Source: Myxococcales bacterium (GTDB lineage Bacteria > Myxococcota > Myxococcia > Myxococcales > JAKAPL01). Taken from it: a stretch of 57,576 nucleotides of DNA. The notes under the pieces were generated by a model. The model made no database searches, was not told the DNA's origin, and saw only the letters and a program-made list of their open reading frames with translations. Below, one piece after another: positions 44,183-52,659 of the stretch. Positions within the stretch are counted from its first letter, which is position 1; every line of letters starts with the position of its first letter. A program made the position numbers and the translations under genes. The DNA is taken from the NCBI GenBank assembly GCA_021783235.1, contig JAJXUD010000026.1, positions 1 to 57,576 of the forward strand, given 5' to 3'.

Positions 44183-46030
44183 ATGTCCCTGCGTCTCTTC
44201 GCCGCGGTCGCGCTTCCCCTCTGCCTCGTCGGTTGTCCCCACCCCGCCGGGAACGCCGACGGCGGCTCGACCGGCGGCACGAGCGGCGGCCAGAGCGGCA
44301 GCTCCAGCGGCGGCGGAAGCGGAGGGGGCGACGCGGGCCGCGACGCCGGGCCGGGCCGCTGCACGGTCGACGTCGACTGTCTCTGGGAGGGGATGCGCTG
44401 CGCCCCGGACGGCGGCTGCGTTCCGGCCTCGCCCTGCGACCCGAACCAGGGATCGGCCAACTGCTCGAACGACCCCGACTGCTGGACCGCCGGCATCTCG
44501 ACCACGAACAACTGCTACTGCCACCCCTACGAGGACGGGGGGCTCTGCTACGTGCAGATCCCGCCTTGCGGCGCCTGCGCGAATTCGCTCGACTGCGGCG
44601 GCAACGAGGTCGACAACCCCGCGCTCTGCGGGCCGCTCGGCGACGCGGGAAACTTCTGCCTGCCGCTCGATCAGACGGGGAGCTGCCCGCAGGGCTTCGT
44701 CTTCGCCACCGCCGACGGCGGCGTCCCGATCTGCGTCCCCTCCTGCGGGAGCTGCCCCTGCTCTGGCTGCGCGAGCGACGAGGACTGCAAGGCGCTCCAG
44801 GCCGGCGTCTGCAACTCGCGCGGCGTCTGCGAGGCGCCGTGCCGCGGCGCCGGCGACTGTCCGAACGGCCAGGTCTGCCACGTCCTCGGCAAGTACCTCG
44901 ATCCCGCGGTCGGCCCGTTCTACGGCGACGGCAAGTGCGGTCCGCCGTGCTCGCCCGGCGGCTCCTGCGCCGCCTACCAGGACGACGCCGGCCCCGCGCT
45001 CGTCTGCGAGACCGACGACGGCGGGACCCGCTGCCGCCCGACGGGCTGCCTGACGGATCAGGAGTGCGCCGGGACGCCGGCGGGCGCCGACGCCTCGGTC
45101 GCCCCCTGGTGCGACATCTGGGGCGGCAACGTCTGCGACGCGACGGGCTGCCGCATCGGGGTCGATCCCGCCTCGCAGCTCGCCTACCAGGACTGCGTGG
45201 GCGGCTACGGCTGCGAGCTGCCCGACGGCGGCCCGCCCCCCGCCCCCTCGGACGCGGGTCCGCCGCTCATCGGCGCCTGCTTCCAGATCCCCTGCTACGC
45301 CTTCCCGGGCGGCGGCCGCAACGCCTGCGCGGCGGGAGAGCTCTGCTGCGGCGACGGCGACGGCGGGACCTCGTGCCACGGCGCCGCTCCCGGCGCCTGC
45401 TACCCCGCGCCGAACCCGCCCTGGTGCGTCGCCTGCAACCCCCAGAACGGCAGCTACTTCAACCCCGACTGCGCGAGCGGCGGCGACGGCTTCCCCGGCC
45501 CGGTCGCCTGTCTGCCCGCGAGCGGGCTCGGCTCCTCGCCGCCGTCCTACTGCGGATCGGCCTGCGACCCGAAGGAAGAGTGGACCTGCCCCGCGGGCTG
45601 GCAGTGCGCGAGGCAGTCCTACATCGTCCAGTCCTGCAGCTCCTGCGGCTCGGACCCGTGCCTCGACGCGGGCCAGGACCCGCAGGCGGGGCAGGTCCAC
45701 CAGTGCGGCTGCGGCGCCAGCTCGCCGTGCCCGTTCCTCCCTCAGGCCCTCGCCGAGTACCCGGACTGCACGAGCTGTGCGTCCATCCTCACCTGCCAGC
45801 GGGCGGCGGACGACGCCGGCTACACCTGCGGCTGCGTCCTGGACGGCGGCGCCTGCGCCCCCTCGACGTTCGCCGGCGCCGCCGTGCCCGCGGCCTGCGT
45901 CGACACGAGCGGCAACGGCGCGGGTCCGTTCGAGTGCGCGGCCGGCGTCCAGTCGAGCTGCCAGGGGGGCGTCTGCACCCTGGGCTACGCCTGCAACGCG
46001 CAGCACTACGCCTGCGACGCGGGGCCGTGA
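44183..46030 (+). CDS. large Cys-rich surface lipoprotein
   Basis: This is a 615-residue exported lipoprotein. The signal sequence ends CLVGC (lipobox, Cys18), followed by a Gly/Ser linker and about 550 residues containing more than 60 Cys in short spacings (CGACANSLDCGG, SCPCSGCASDEDC and similar). This is EGF/metallothionein-like at first sight but has no strict periodicity. It is a typical Myxococcota surface protein; function unknown. The ATG has GGGAGGG about nine bases upstream. It is divergent from the MoaD-MoaE gene. Confidence 0.85.
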   Translation: MSLRLFAAVALPLCLVGCPHPAGNADGGSTGGTSGGQSGSSSGGGSGGGDAGRDAGPGRCTVDVDCLWEGMRCAPDGGCVPASPCDPNQGSANCSNDPDCWTAGISTTNNCYCHPYEDGGLCYVQIPPCGACANSLDCGGNEVDNPALCGPLGDAGNFCLPLDQTGSCPQGFVFATADGGVPICVPSCGSCPCSGCASDEDCKALQAGVCNSRGVCEAPCRGAGDCPNGQVCHVLGKYLDPAVGPFYGDGKCGPPCSPGGSCAAYQDDAGPALVCETDDGGTRCRPTGCLTDQECAGTPAGADASVAPWCDIWGGNVCDATGCRIGVDPASQLAYQDCVGGYGCELPDGGPPPAPSDAGPPLIGACFQIPCYAFPGGGRNACAAGELCCGDGDGGTSCHGAAPGACYPAPNPPWCVACNPQNGSYFNPDCASGGDGFPGPVACLPASGLGSSPPSYCGSACDPKEEWTCPAGWQCARQSYIVQSCSSCGSDPCLDAGQDPQAGQVHQCGCGASSPCPFLPQALAEYPDCTSCASILTCQRAADDAGYTCGCVLDGGACAPSTFAGAAVPAACVDTSGNGAGPFECAAGVQSSCQGGVCTLGYACNAQHYACDAGP

Positions 46031-46121
46031 GGCTCCTCCCCCGCGCGCGGCGTCTTGCGGCTGGAGGCAGCGGAAGCGATCGCTTTACTTCGCCCGCCTC
46101 CTTTGGCGTGATGGGTCCTCC

Positions 46122-47780
46122 GTGATCCCGCTCCTCGCGCTCGCGCTCGCCGCCACCCCCGCCGCCCGCTGCGTCGAGCTCGTCGGCACGAACGACCTGC
46201 ACGGCCACGTGAGCCCCGAGCGGATCGTCATGCCGCCCCCGCCGCCCGTGGGCGTGCGGCGGCGCGGCGGCGACCCGGCCTACCCCGCGAGCGGGGAGGG
46301 GGAGGGGGAGCTGCGCGGCGGCCTCGCCTGGTTCGGCGGCTACCTCGCGCGGCTGCGCGGGCAGCGGCTGCCCGTCGTCCTCGTCGACGCGGGCGACCTG
46401 TTCCAGGGCACCCTCGAGAGCAACCGCTCCCACGGCCGGGCGGTCATCGAGGCCTACGACGCGCTCCACTACGACGCGGCGACGCTCGGCAACCACGAGT
46501 TCGACTTCGGCGCCGAGCCGCCCGACCGAGATCTGCTCGCGGCGCTTCGCCACCGGCTCGCCGAGGCCGACTTCCCCTTCGTCGCCGCGAACGTCACGCT
46601 GCGGGCCACGGGTGCCCCGCCGCCCTGGAAGCGGCTCGCCCCCTCCGTGCTCCTGCGCGAGGGGGCGCTCACGGTCGGGATCGTCGGCGTCGCGCACCCG
46701 GAGACCCCGTCGCTCACGCTGCGGCAGAACGTCGCCGCGCTCGTCTTCGAGGATCCCGTCGCGGCGGTGATCCGCGAGGCGGGGAGGCTGCGGGCCCGTG
46801 GCGCCGACCTGGTCGTCCTGCTCGCCCACTTCGGCGGCGCCTGCTCCGAGCTCTCGGGGAGGGGCGACGAGCGGAGCTGCGAGCCGGACGGCCGCATCGG
46901 CCGGCTGCTCCACGCGCTTCCCCCGGGCACGGTGGACGTCGCGGTGGCGGGCCACACCCACCAGCTCATGGCCAACTGGATCGCGGGCGTCCCCGTGGTC
47001 GAGGCCGGCTTCGGCGGCCGCGCCTTCGACTGGATCACCGCCTGCGCGAAGCCGGGGGGCGGCCTCGATCGCGAGGCGAGCACGCTCCACCCGCCCGTCG
47101 CCGTGGTGCCGGGCGGGACGTTCCTAGGCGCGAAGGTGACCCCGGATCCGGAGGTCGCCCGGCGGCTCGCGCCCTTCCTCGAGCGCGTCGCCGCCCAGGC
47201 CGATCGCCGCCTCGGGCCGGTGCTCGGGGGCCCGATCGTGCGCGACTACCGCTCGCTCTCGCCGCTCGGCGCGCTCGCGGCCGAGGCGCTGCGCCGCTAC
47301 GCCCACGCCGACGCCGCGCTGCTGAACCCCGGCGGGCTGCGCGCCGACCTGCCGAAGGGCGAGCTCACCTATGGGGCGCTCTTCCGGGCGCTCCCGTTCG
47401 AGAACCGCGCCGTGGTCCTGCGCGTGCCAGGGCGGACCCTCGTCGCGCTGCTCGACGCGCTCAGCCAGGGGCACGGCTACCCGCAGGTCGCGGGGCTGCG
47501 GCTGCAAGGGCCCCCGGGCGCCTTCTCCAAGGTGACGCTCGCGGGCGGGGAGCCGGTCGATCCCGAGCGGACCTACCGGCTCGCCACGGTCGACTTCCTC
47601 GCGTCCGGTGGCGACGGGCTCGGGCCGGTCATCGCCCGCATTCCGCCCTCCGCGGTCGAGCGGCTCACGGGGGCGCCGGTGCTGCGCGAGATCGTGCTCT
47701 CCTACCTCGAGAGGCACCCGAGCGCTCTCGACGCCGCCCAGCCGAAAGGGGCCGCGCCGCTCGCCGCGCCGCCGCCGTGA
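46122..47780 (+). CDS. UshA-like 5'-nucleotidase / metallophosphoesterase, exported
   Basis: This 552-residue periplasmic phosphoesterase has an N-terminal signal peptide (IPLLALALAATPAAR), then the calcineurin-type metal-binding domain: GTNDLHGH, DAGDLFQGT, GNHEFDFG, LLAHFGG and VAGHTHQLM. The C-terminal 5'-nucleotidase substrate domain (about 340-530) has LLNPGGLRADLPKG and FENRAVVLRV. It would release phosphate from nucleotides or cyclic nucleotides outside the inner membrane. The start is GTG at 46122, with no clear ribosome site. Its stop overlaps the GTG of the cardiolipin synthase gene (GTGA). Confidence 0.9.
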   Translation: MIPLLALALAATPAARCVELVGTNDLHGHVSPERIVMPPPPPVGVRRRGGDPAYPASGEGEGELRGGLAWFGGYLARLRGQRLPVVLVDAGDLFQGTLESNRSHGRAVIEAYDALHYDAATLGNHEFDFGAEPPDRDLLAALRHRLAEADFPFVAANVTLRATGAPPPWKRLAPSVLLREGALTVGIVGVAHPETPSLTLRQNVAALVFEDPVAAVIREAGRLRARGADLVVLLAHFGGACSELSGRGDERSCEPDGRIGRLLHALPPGTVDVAVAGHTHQLMANWIAGVPVVEAGFGGRAFDWITACAKPGGGLDREASTLHPPVAVVPGGTFLGAKVTPDPEVARRLAPFLERVAAQADRRLGPVLGGPIVRDYRSLSPLGALAAEALRRYAHADAALLNPGGLRADLPKGELTYGALFRALPFENRAVVLRVPGRTLVALLDALSQGHGYPQVAGLRLQGPPGAFSKVTLAGGEPVDPERTYRLATVDFLASGGDGLGPVIARIPPSAVERLTGAPVLREIVLSYLERHPSALDAAQPKGAAPLAAPPP

Positions 47781-49234
47781 GCTTCGAGGCCCACCTCCTG
47801 CACGGCATCCAGCTGCTCGGCTGGACGCCCCGGGCGCTCTGGAAGATCCTCGGCTCGGCGGTGGGGATCTCGGTCGGCGTCCTCCACCTCGCCTTCATCC
47901 CGCTCGTGCTCGCGCGCCGCCGCGAGCCCTCGGTGACGCTCGCCTGGCTGCTCGCGCTCTTTCTCTTGCCCGCGGTCGGCGTCGTGCTCTTCTGGATCTT
48001 CGGCCGCGGCGCCGTCCGCCGCACCGCCCGGCCGCGCCGCCGGCTGCTCGAGGGGAGGCGCGTCAGCGAGGCCGAGCCCGATCTCGACGCCATCCCGAGC
48101 GCGCTGCGGCCGCTCGCGCACGCCGCCTGGCGGGCGGCCTCGGCGCAGGTGACGGGCGGCAACCGGGTGGAGGTGCTCGTCAACGCGGGCGAGGCCTACC
48201 CCGCGAAGCTCGCGGCCATCGAGCGGGCGAAGTCCCGGATCGACATGGCCTACTACATCTTCCGCCCGGACGGGACCGGCCGTCGCTTCCGCGACGCGCT
48301 CGCGGCGGCGGCGCGGCGGGGCGTCGAGGTGCGGCTCCTCCTCGACGCCGTGGGCTGCGCCGGCACCGGCCGCTTCTTCCAGCCGCTGCGGCAGGCGGGC
48401 GCGCGCGTCGCGTCCTTCCTGCCGCTCAGCCCCTGGCGCGCCTGGACGTTGAACCTGCGCAACCACCGCAAGATCCTCGCGGTCGACGGCGCGATCGGCT
48501 TCACCGGCGGCATCAACATCGGCGACGAGTACCTGGGCGCCTCGCGCGTCGGCACCTGGCGCGACACCCACCTCTCGCTCGAGGGGCCCGCCGTCCAGGC
48601 CCTCTCGGCGGTCTTCGCCGACGACTGGTCGTACTCGACGGGCGACCCGATCCCCACCCCCGTCGCGCCGCCCCCCGCCGTGGGCGGCAGCTTCGTGCAG
48701 ATCGTCCCCTCGGGGCCCGAGGATCGCGCCGAGGCGATCTACCAGGCCTACTTCGCGGCCATCGCCACCGCGCGGAGCAGCCTCGATCTGACGACCCCCT
48801 ACTTCATCCCCGACCGCGCCATCGCGGTGGCGCTCGTCTCGGCGGCGCTGCGCGGCGTGCGCGTGCGGCTGCTCGTGCCCTACAAGAACAACCAGCGGCT
48901 CACCGCGCTCGCCGGCCGCTCCTACTTCGACGAGCTCATCGAGGCGGGCGTCGAGATCTACCTCTACACGCCGGGGATGATCCACGCGAAGACGCTCGTC
49001 ATCGACGGGGCCTTCGGCTCGGTGGGCACGGCCAACATGGACGTGCGCAGCTTCCGGCTGAACTTCGAGGTGAACGGCCTCTTGTACGGCGGCACGGCCG
49101 TGGCGCGGCTCGGGGAGATCTTCGAGCGCGACCTCGCCGCCGGCACCCGGCTCGACCCCGACCGCTTCGGCCGCCGATCGCTCTGGCAGAAGGCCGCCGA
49201 GGGCGGCGCGCGGCTGCTCTCGCCGATCCTGTAG
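47777..49234 (+). CDS. cls: cardiolipin synthase (phospholipase D family)
   Basis: This 485-residue inner-membrane enzyme has two N-terminal membrane segments (about 25-47 and 54-75). It carries two HKD phosphatidyltransferase motifs: NHRKILAVDG, followed by the FTGGINIGDEY strand, and IHAKTLVIDG, followed by the VGTANMDVRS strand. This pattern is diagnostic of ClsA-type cardiolipin synthases, which join phosphatidylglycerol molecules. The start is GTG, overlapping the nucleotidase stop as GTGA, so the two enzymes are probably made together. The pairing is unusual. Confidence 0.94.
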   Translation: MSFEAHLLHGIQLLGWTPRALWKILGSAVGISVGVLHLAFIPLVLARRREPSVTLAWLLALFLLPAVGVVLFWIFGRGAVRRTARPRRRLLEGRRVSEAEPDLDAIPSALRPLAHAAWRAASAQVTGGNRVEVLVNAGEAYPAKLAAIERAKSRIDMAYYIFRPDGTGRRFRDALAAAARRGVEVRLLLDAVGCAGTGRFFQPLRQAGARVASFLPLSPWRAWTLNLRNHRKILAVDGAIGFTGGINIGDEYLGASRVGTWRDTHLSLEGPAVQALSAVFADDWSYSTGDPIPTPVAPPPAVGGSFVQIVPSGPEDRAEAIYQAYFAAIATARSSLDLTTPYFIPDRAIAVALVSAALRGVRVRLLVPYKNNQRLTALAGRSYFDELIEAGVEIYLYTPGMIHAKTLVIDGAFGSVGTANMDVRSFRLNFEVNGLLYGGTAVARLGEIFERDLAAGTRLDPDRFGRRSLWQKAAEGGARLLSPIL

Positions 49235-49279
49235 CTCGTGGAACCCGCACCCCCGGGCCCCTCCCGGCGCAATCCCTCT

Positions 49280-50119
49280 CTACCGATCGTCCGTCGCTGC
49301 GAGCGCCAAGTAGACCTGCTTCGCGAACTCGCGCGCGAATCTACGGGCTGTCTGGACGAACAAGAAAGGGAGCACGAGGGCCGAGACGGTGCAGAGCAGC
49401 ATTGCCCACGCTGTGATGACGCCGCCGGTCTGGGAGGCCAGAGCGTTGCCTGTCACCATCGACAGAAGAACGAGGAAGAGAAACCAGAACCACTTGAACT
49501 CGCGTCGCTCGTACCAGGCGAGCGCGCAGAGCCCGACGGCGCAGAGCAAGAACAGGACCTGCGCTGCGGGCGTTTTCACCCCGAACCAGGCCGTCAAGCG
49601 GGCGTCCAAGGCGTCGCGGAAGAGGAAGAGCAGGTGGCCGAGGAAGCTCGCGGACGCCAGGAACAGGGCGGCGGCGAAGCCTCTTGCCAGGCACTGCATG
49701 CCCTGCATCTGCTCCGCGTAGGAGGGTAGCTTCTTCGCCAGCAGGAAGGCGCGCGCCAGATCGAAGAGCTGCTGCCGCTGGGCGTCGCCAGCGGGGAGGG
49801 GCAGGCCCCAGAGGTTTGTGGCACGCTTTGCGATCCGATCCTTGACCTCCTTGGTCAGCGTGCCGTCTGTTGGATCGAGAAGCCGTTGGGACTCGTTCAG
49901 TCCGTCGCGCCTCGTCTCGAACCAAGGCACACGGCGTGCGCTCGCATACAGCACGTGGCCGAGCAGGTAGCCGGCCGTGACGCCAGCAACCGCCGAGAGC
50001 CAGTCGGCGGAGATCGCCCTCCCGGACGTGAAGACGTACGGCACCGCGACGAGGACCATCCACGCGAGGCCCGGCAGAAGGTAGGCGTAGAGATCGAAGA
50101 AGTTCAGTCGCTCAATCAC
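49280..50119 (-). CDS. multi-span membrane protein coupled to a DHH phosphoesterase
   Basis: This 279-residue protein is of no recognised family. Hydrophobic segments lie at about 8-30, 40-58, 155-180, 190-212, 218-238 and 242-262, with a soluble charged loop (about 65-150) between the first and second groups. The first segment NFFDLYAYLLPGLAW resembles a motif found in many uncharacterised small integral membrane proteins. The start is a GTG at 50119, which overlaps the last eight bases of the DHH gene in a different frame. The pair is visibly less GC-rich than its neighbours. A role as membrane effector controlled by a nucleotide-cleaving partner is possible but purely inferential. Confidence 0.8.
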   Translation of the reverse strand: MIERLNFFDLYAYLLPGLAWMVLVAVPYVFTSGRAISADWLSAVAGVTAGYLLGHVLYASARRVPWFETRRDGLNESQRLLDPTDGTLTKEVKDRIAKRATNLWGLPLPAGDAQRQQLFDLARAFLLAKKLPSYAEQMQGMQCLARGFAAALFLASASFLGHLLFLFRDALDARLTAWFGVKTPAAQVLFLLCAVGLCALAWYERREFKWFWFLFLVLLSMVTGNALASQTGGVITAWAMLLCTVSALVLPFLFVQTARRFAREFAKQVYLALAATDDR

Positions 50120-51080
50120 GCGCGGTGGCCCCCTCGCTGGCCGGACTCTCGATCCTGGCGACGATGGCGGCGAGAACGCCGCTCGCCGCGCGCGCCCGCT
50201 TGCCGCGCAGATCCACGGCGGCGACACGCTCGTGGCCGCCACCACCGAAGTCCTCGGCGATACGTCCGAGTGGCACGCTGCGGAACGAGAGCCAGGGGTT
50301 GCGCATGACCAGGATCTTCGCCTGATCCGGCAGTCTCACGATGCCGGCCGAGTAGCGCGCCCGCGGCTGGAAGAGATAGGGGCCGTAGCGGCTGATCAGG
50401 ACGCCGGTGCCCTCGACGTCGAAGATCGCGGTCCCCTCCTCGTCCACGGTCAGGGATCGCCGCAGCCGCCGCAAGCCAGCGGCGGTCCGTCGCTCCACAT
50501 CCCCCGCCGCCGCACGGACGGCCCGCCTCGCTGCCACCTCCTCGAGCGACTCGGTCCGCAGCCGCCGGACGAGCGCGATGGAGAGATCGATTCCCTCGGG
50601 GGCCGCGAGGGCCGACCGGATCCGTGCCGCCGCGCCTCGGCCGAAGACCGCCTCCTCCACCGACGCGTACCTCGCCCCGTCGATCCGATCCGCCCAGCTG
50701 GCCAGCTCGGAGCGGTCGACGCCTCGTCGGCGCAGCAGGCCGCGGTAAGTCCTCCAGAGGAGCCCGGCGCAGGAGTCGGAGGTGGGATCGAAGAGCCGGA
50801 AGGCCTTCGCGCTCGATCGAAAGGACCGCCGGAGCGAAGGATCGAGGAAGCTCGTCGGGTGGTGATCAGCGAAGAAATCGGCCTGCGGATGGTAGAGAAA
50901 GTCCACGATGGCGCTGTGCTCGGGGAAGCGCGTCCGGACCCAGCGGTTGCGCAACCTGTAGTCGACCGGGTGGAGCGAGGGGTCGCGCCAGCCCCAGCGA
51001 GCCTCGAGAACGTCCCACGCTAGAACGGCGGAGGCGACGCCGTCGAAGCACGGCGAATGAAAGAAGATGTGCCCTTCCAA
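50112..51080 (-). CDS. DHH/DHHA1-family phosphoesterase
   Basis: This is a 322-residue cytoplasmic protein of the DHH superfamily (RecJ, NrnA, cyclic-di-AMP phosphodiesterases). Motif I HSPCFDGVASAV (His8, Asp13) and motif III ADHHPTSF (Asp72, His73, His74) are visible, with Asp60 between. The C-terminal DHHA1 part has GGGGHERVAA at about 279-288. A second Asp in motif I, normal for NrnA, is not seen, so activity may be altered. I chose TTG at 51080 because GGAGG stands exactly seven bases upstream; the ATG at 51263 has none and would add about 60 residues unlike the family. It overlaps the membrane-protein gene by eight bases. Confidence 0.82.
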   Translation of the reverse strand: MEGHIFFHSPCFDGVASAVLAWDVLEARWGWRDPSLHPVDYRLRNRWVRTRFPEHSAIVDFLYHPQADFFADHHPTSFLDPSLRRSFRSSAKAFRLFDPTSDSCAGLLWRTYRGLLRRRGVDRSELASWADRIDGARYASVEEAVFGRGAAARIRSALAAPEGIDLSIALVRRLRTESLEEVAARRAVRAAAGDVERRTAAGLRRLRRSLTVDEEGTAIFDVEGTGVLISRYGPYLFQPRARYSAGIVRLPDQAKILVMRNPWLSFRSVPLGRIAEDFGGGGHERVAAVDLRGKRARAASGVLAAIVARIESPASEGATARD

Positions 51081-51303
51081 TGACTGGCCTCCTACGATTT
51101 TCCAGCGTAACGCATCCCTCTGACCACATCCACATGCGCGCGGGTCGACTTCGCCTCCGTCGCCACGTGTGAGGACCACGGCCGGCGTTGACCGACACGC
51201 GTCAGCGCTCCCCTGCGCACCCGGGCCAGACGAGGTACGTGGCCCGCGCGGCGCGGGGATCACCTCGAAGCCTGCAGCCCGACGAACTCGAGCCGGGCCG
51301 CGC

Positions 51304-52581
51304 TCACGTCGCGAGCCGGCGCAGCTCCTCTTGCAGCCGGGCGGTCGCCGGCCGCGCCTTCGGATCCTTCGCGAGGCAGGCGAGCAAGAGCGCGGCGGTC
51401 TCCGCGCGCAAGGCGGGTAGCCGCTCGCGCGCGTCGGGCGGCGGCGAGTGGAGCGCGTGGTAGAACGGCTCGCCGGCGGGGAACACCACTTGGCCCGTGA
51501 GCAGCCGGTGGAGCGTCGCGCCGAGCGCGTAGACGTCGGTCCAGGGGCCGAGGCCCAGCCCCTGGATCTGCTCGGGCGCCATGTAGTCGGGCGTCCCCGA
51601 CGCTCCGGTGCGCCCCTCCGCCCGCAGCGTGTGGGCGACGCCGAAGTCCATCAGCTTCACCCGCCCGGTCCGCGCGACGAGGAGCGCGTTCTCGGGCTTG
51701 ACGTCGCGGTGGACGAGCCCTTGGGCGTGGACCGCGCCAAGCGCGTCCGCGAGGTCCGCCCCCCAGCCGAGCGCCGTCCGCTCGGCCACCGGCGCGCTCC
51801 CCGCGACCGCGCGCAGGGGCCGCCCCTCGACGAGCTCCATGACGAGGTAGGGCGCATCGCCCGCGAAGCCCGCGTCGAAGAGCGTCACCACGTTCGGGTG
51901 CGAGACCGCCGCCATGGCGCGCGCCTCGCGCAGAAAGAGCTCCTGCGCCGGCACCTCGCCGAGCGCGCCGAGCAGCTTGACCGCGACCGGCCGCCCGAGG
52001 AGCTGATCCCGCGCTCGGAAGACGCGCCCCATCGCCCCCGAACCGAGCTCCGCTTCGAGGAGGTAGCGGTCGGGCAGCGCCGTCGCCTTCACCCGCGACG
52101 CCGTCGAGGCGAACGGCGCGCCGCCGCTCCCGAGGCTCAGCGCCGTCGCCTCGCGGGAGAGCACGCTCGGCGAGTACTCGACCGGATCCTGCGCCACCGG
52201 CTCGGCGAGCTCTGGCTCGGCGCCTCCCCCCGGCTCGTCCGACAGCTCGACCGCCGCCTCGATTCGGGCCGCGCCCGAGGCCTCGATCGACGGCGCCTCC
52301 GCGGCGAGCCGCGCCGCCTCGCGCCGCCGCGCGCCGGCCGATGCGGCGAGGCCGCCGAGGATCGCGGCGAGAGAGAGCGCGAGCCCCGCGGCCGGCCCGA
52401 AGCGGCGCGCGGGCGAGCCGGCGTCGGCGAGCCCCGCCGAGGAGAGGAGCCCCACCGCGCGCAGCGCGGTGTCGGGATCGAGCCCGCTGGCGGCGACGGT
52501 CAGCGCGTCGTCCACCGGCCCGAAGGTCGTGAGGGCGAGGAGCGCGCCGAGCAGTCCCAGGGTGAGGGCGAGGCGACGCAT
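51304..52581 (-). CDS. Ser/Thr protein kinase with N-terminal membrane segments
   Basis: This 425-residue Hanks-type kinase has two hydrophobic segments (about 3-22 and 63-85) preceding an acidic linker and the kinase domain (about 170-425). Visible motifs are the GSGAMGRVFRA loop, VAVKLLG (Lys), HRDVKPENALL (catalytic) and MDFGVAH, and a YMAPEQIQGLGLGPWTDVYALG activation region. All key residues are present. The topology inverts the usual myxobacterial layout by placing the membrane part before the kinase. It lies in the same orientation as the FG-GAP gene, 78 bases after its stop. The sensed signal is unknown. Confidence 0.93.
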   Translation of the reverse strand: MRRLALTLGLLGALLALTTFGPVDDALTVAASGLDPDTALRAVGLLSSAGLADAGSPARRFGPAAGLALSLAAILGGLAASAGARRREAARLAAEAPSIEASGAARIEAAVELSDEPGGGAEPELAEPVAQDPVEYSPSVLSREATALSLGSGGAPFASTASRVKATALPDRYLLEAELGSGAMGRVFRARDQLLGRPVAVKLLGALGEVPAQELFLREARAMAAVSHPNVVTLFDAGFAGDAPYLVMELVEGRPLRAVAGSAPVAERTALGWGADLADALGAVHAQGLVHRDVKPENALLVARTGRVKLMDFGVAHTLRAEGRTGASGTPDYMAPEQIQGLGLGPWTDVYALGATLHRLLTGQVVFPAGEPFYHALHSPPPDARERLPALRAETAALLLACLAKDPKARPATARLQEELRRLAT

Positions 52582-52659
52582 GGCTGCCCCTCAGTCTGCC
52601 ACGATCCCCGCCGCCGCCGCGAGCCGCGGATCGGTCTCGCGGGGGGGCCATCCCGCCCG

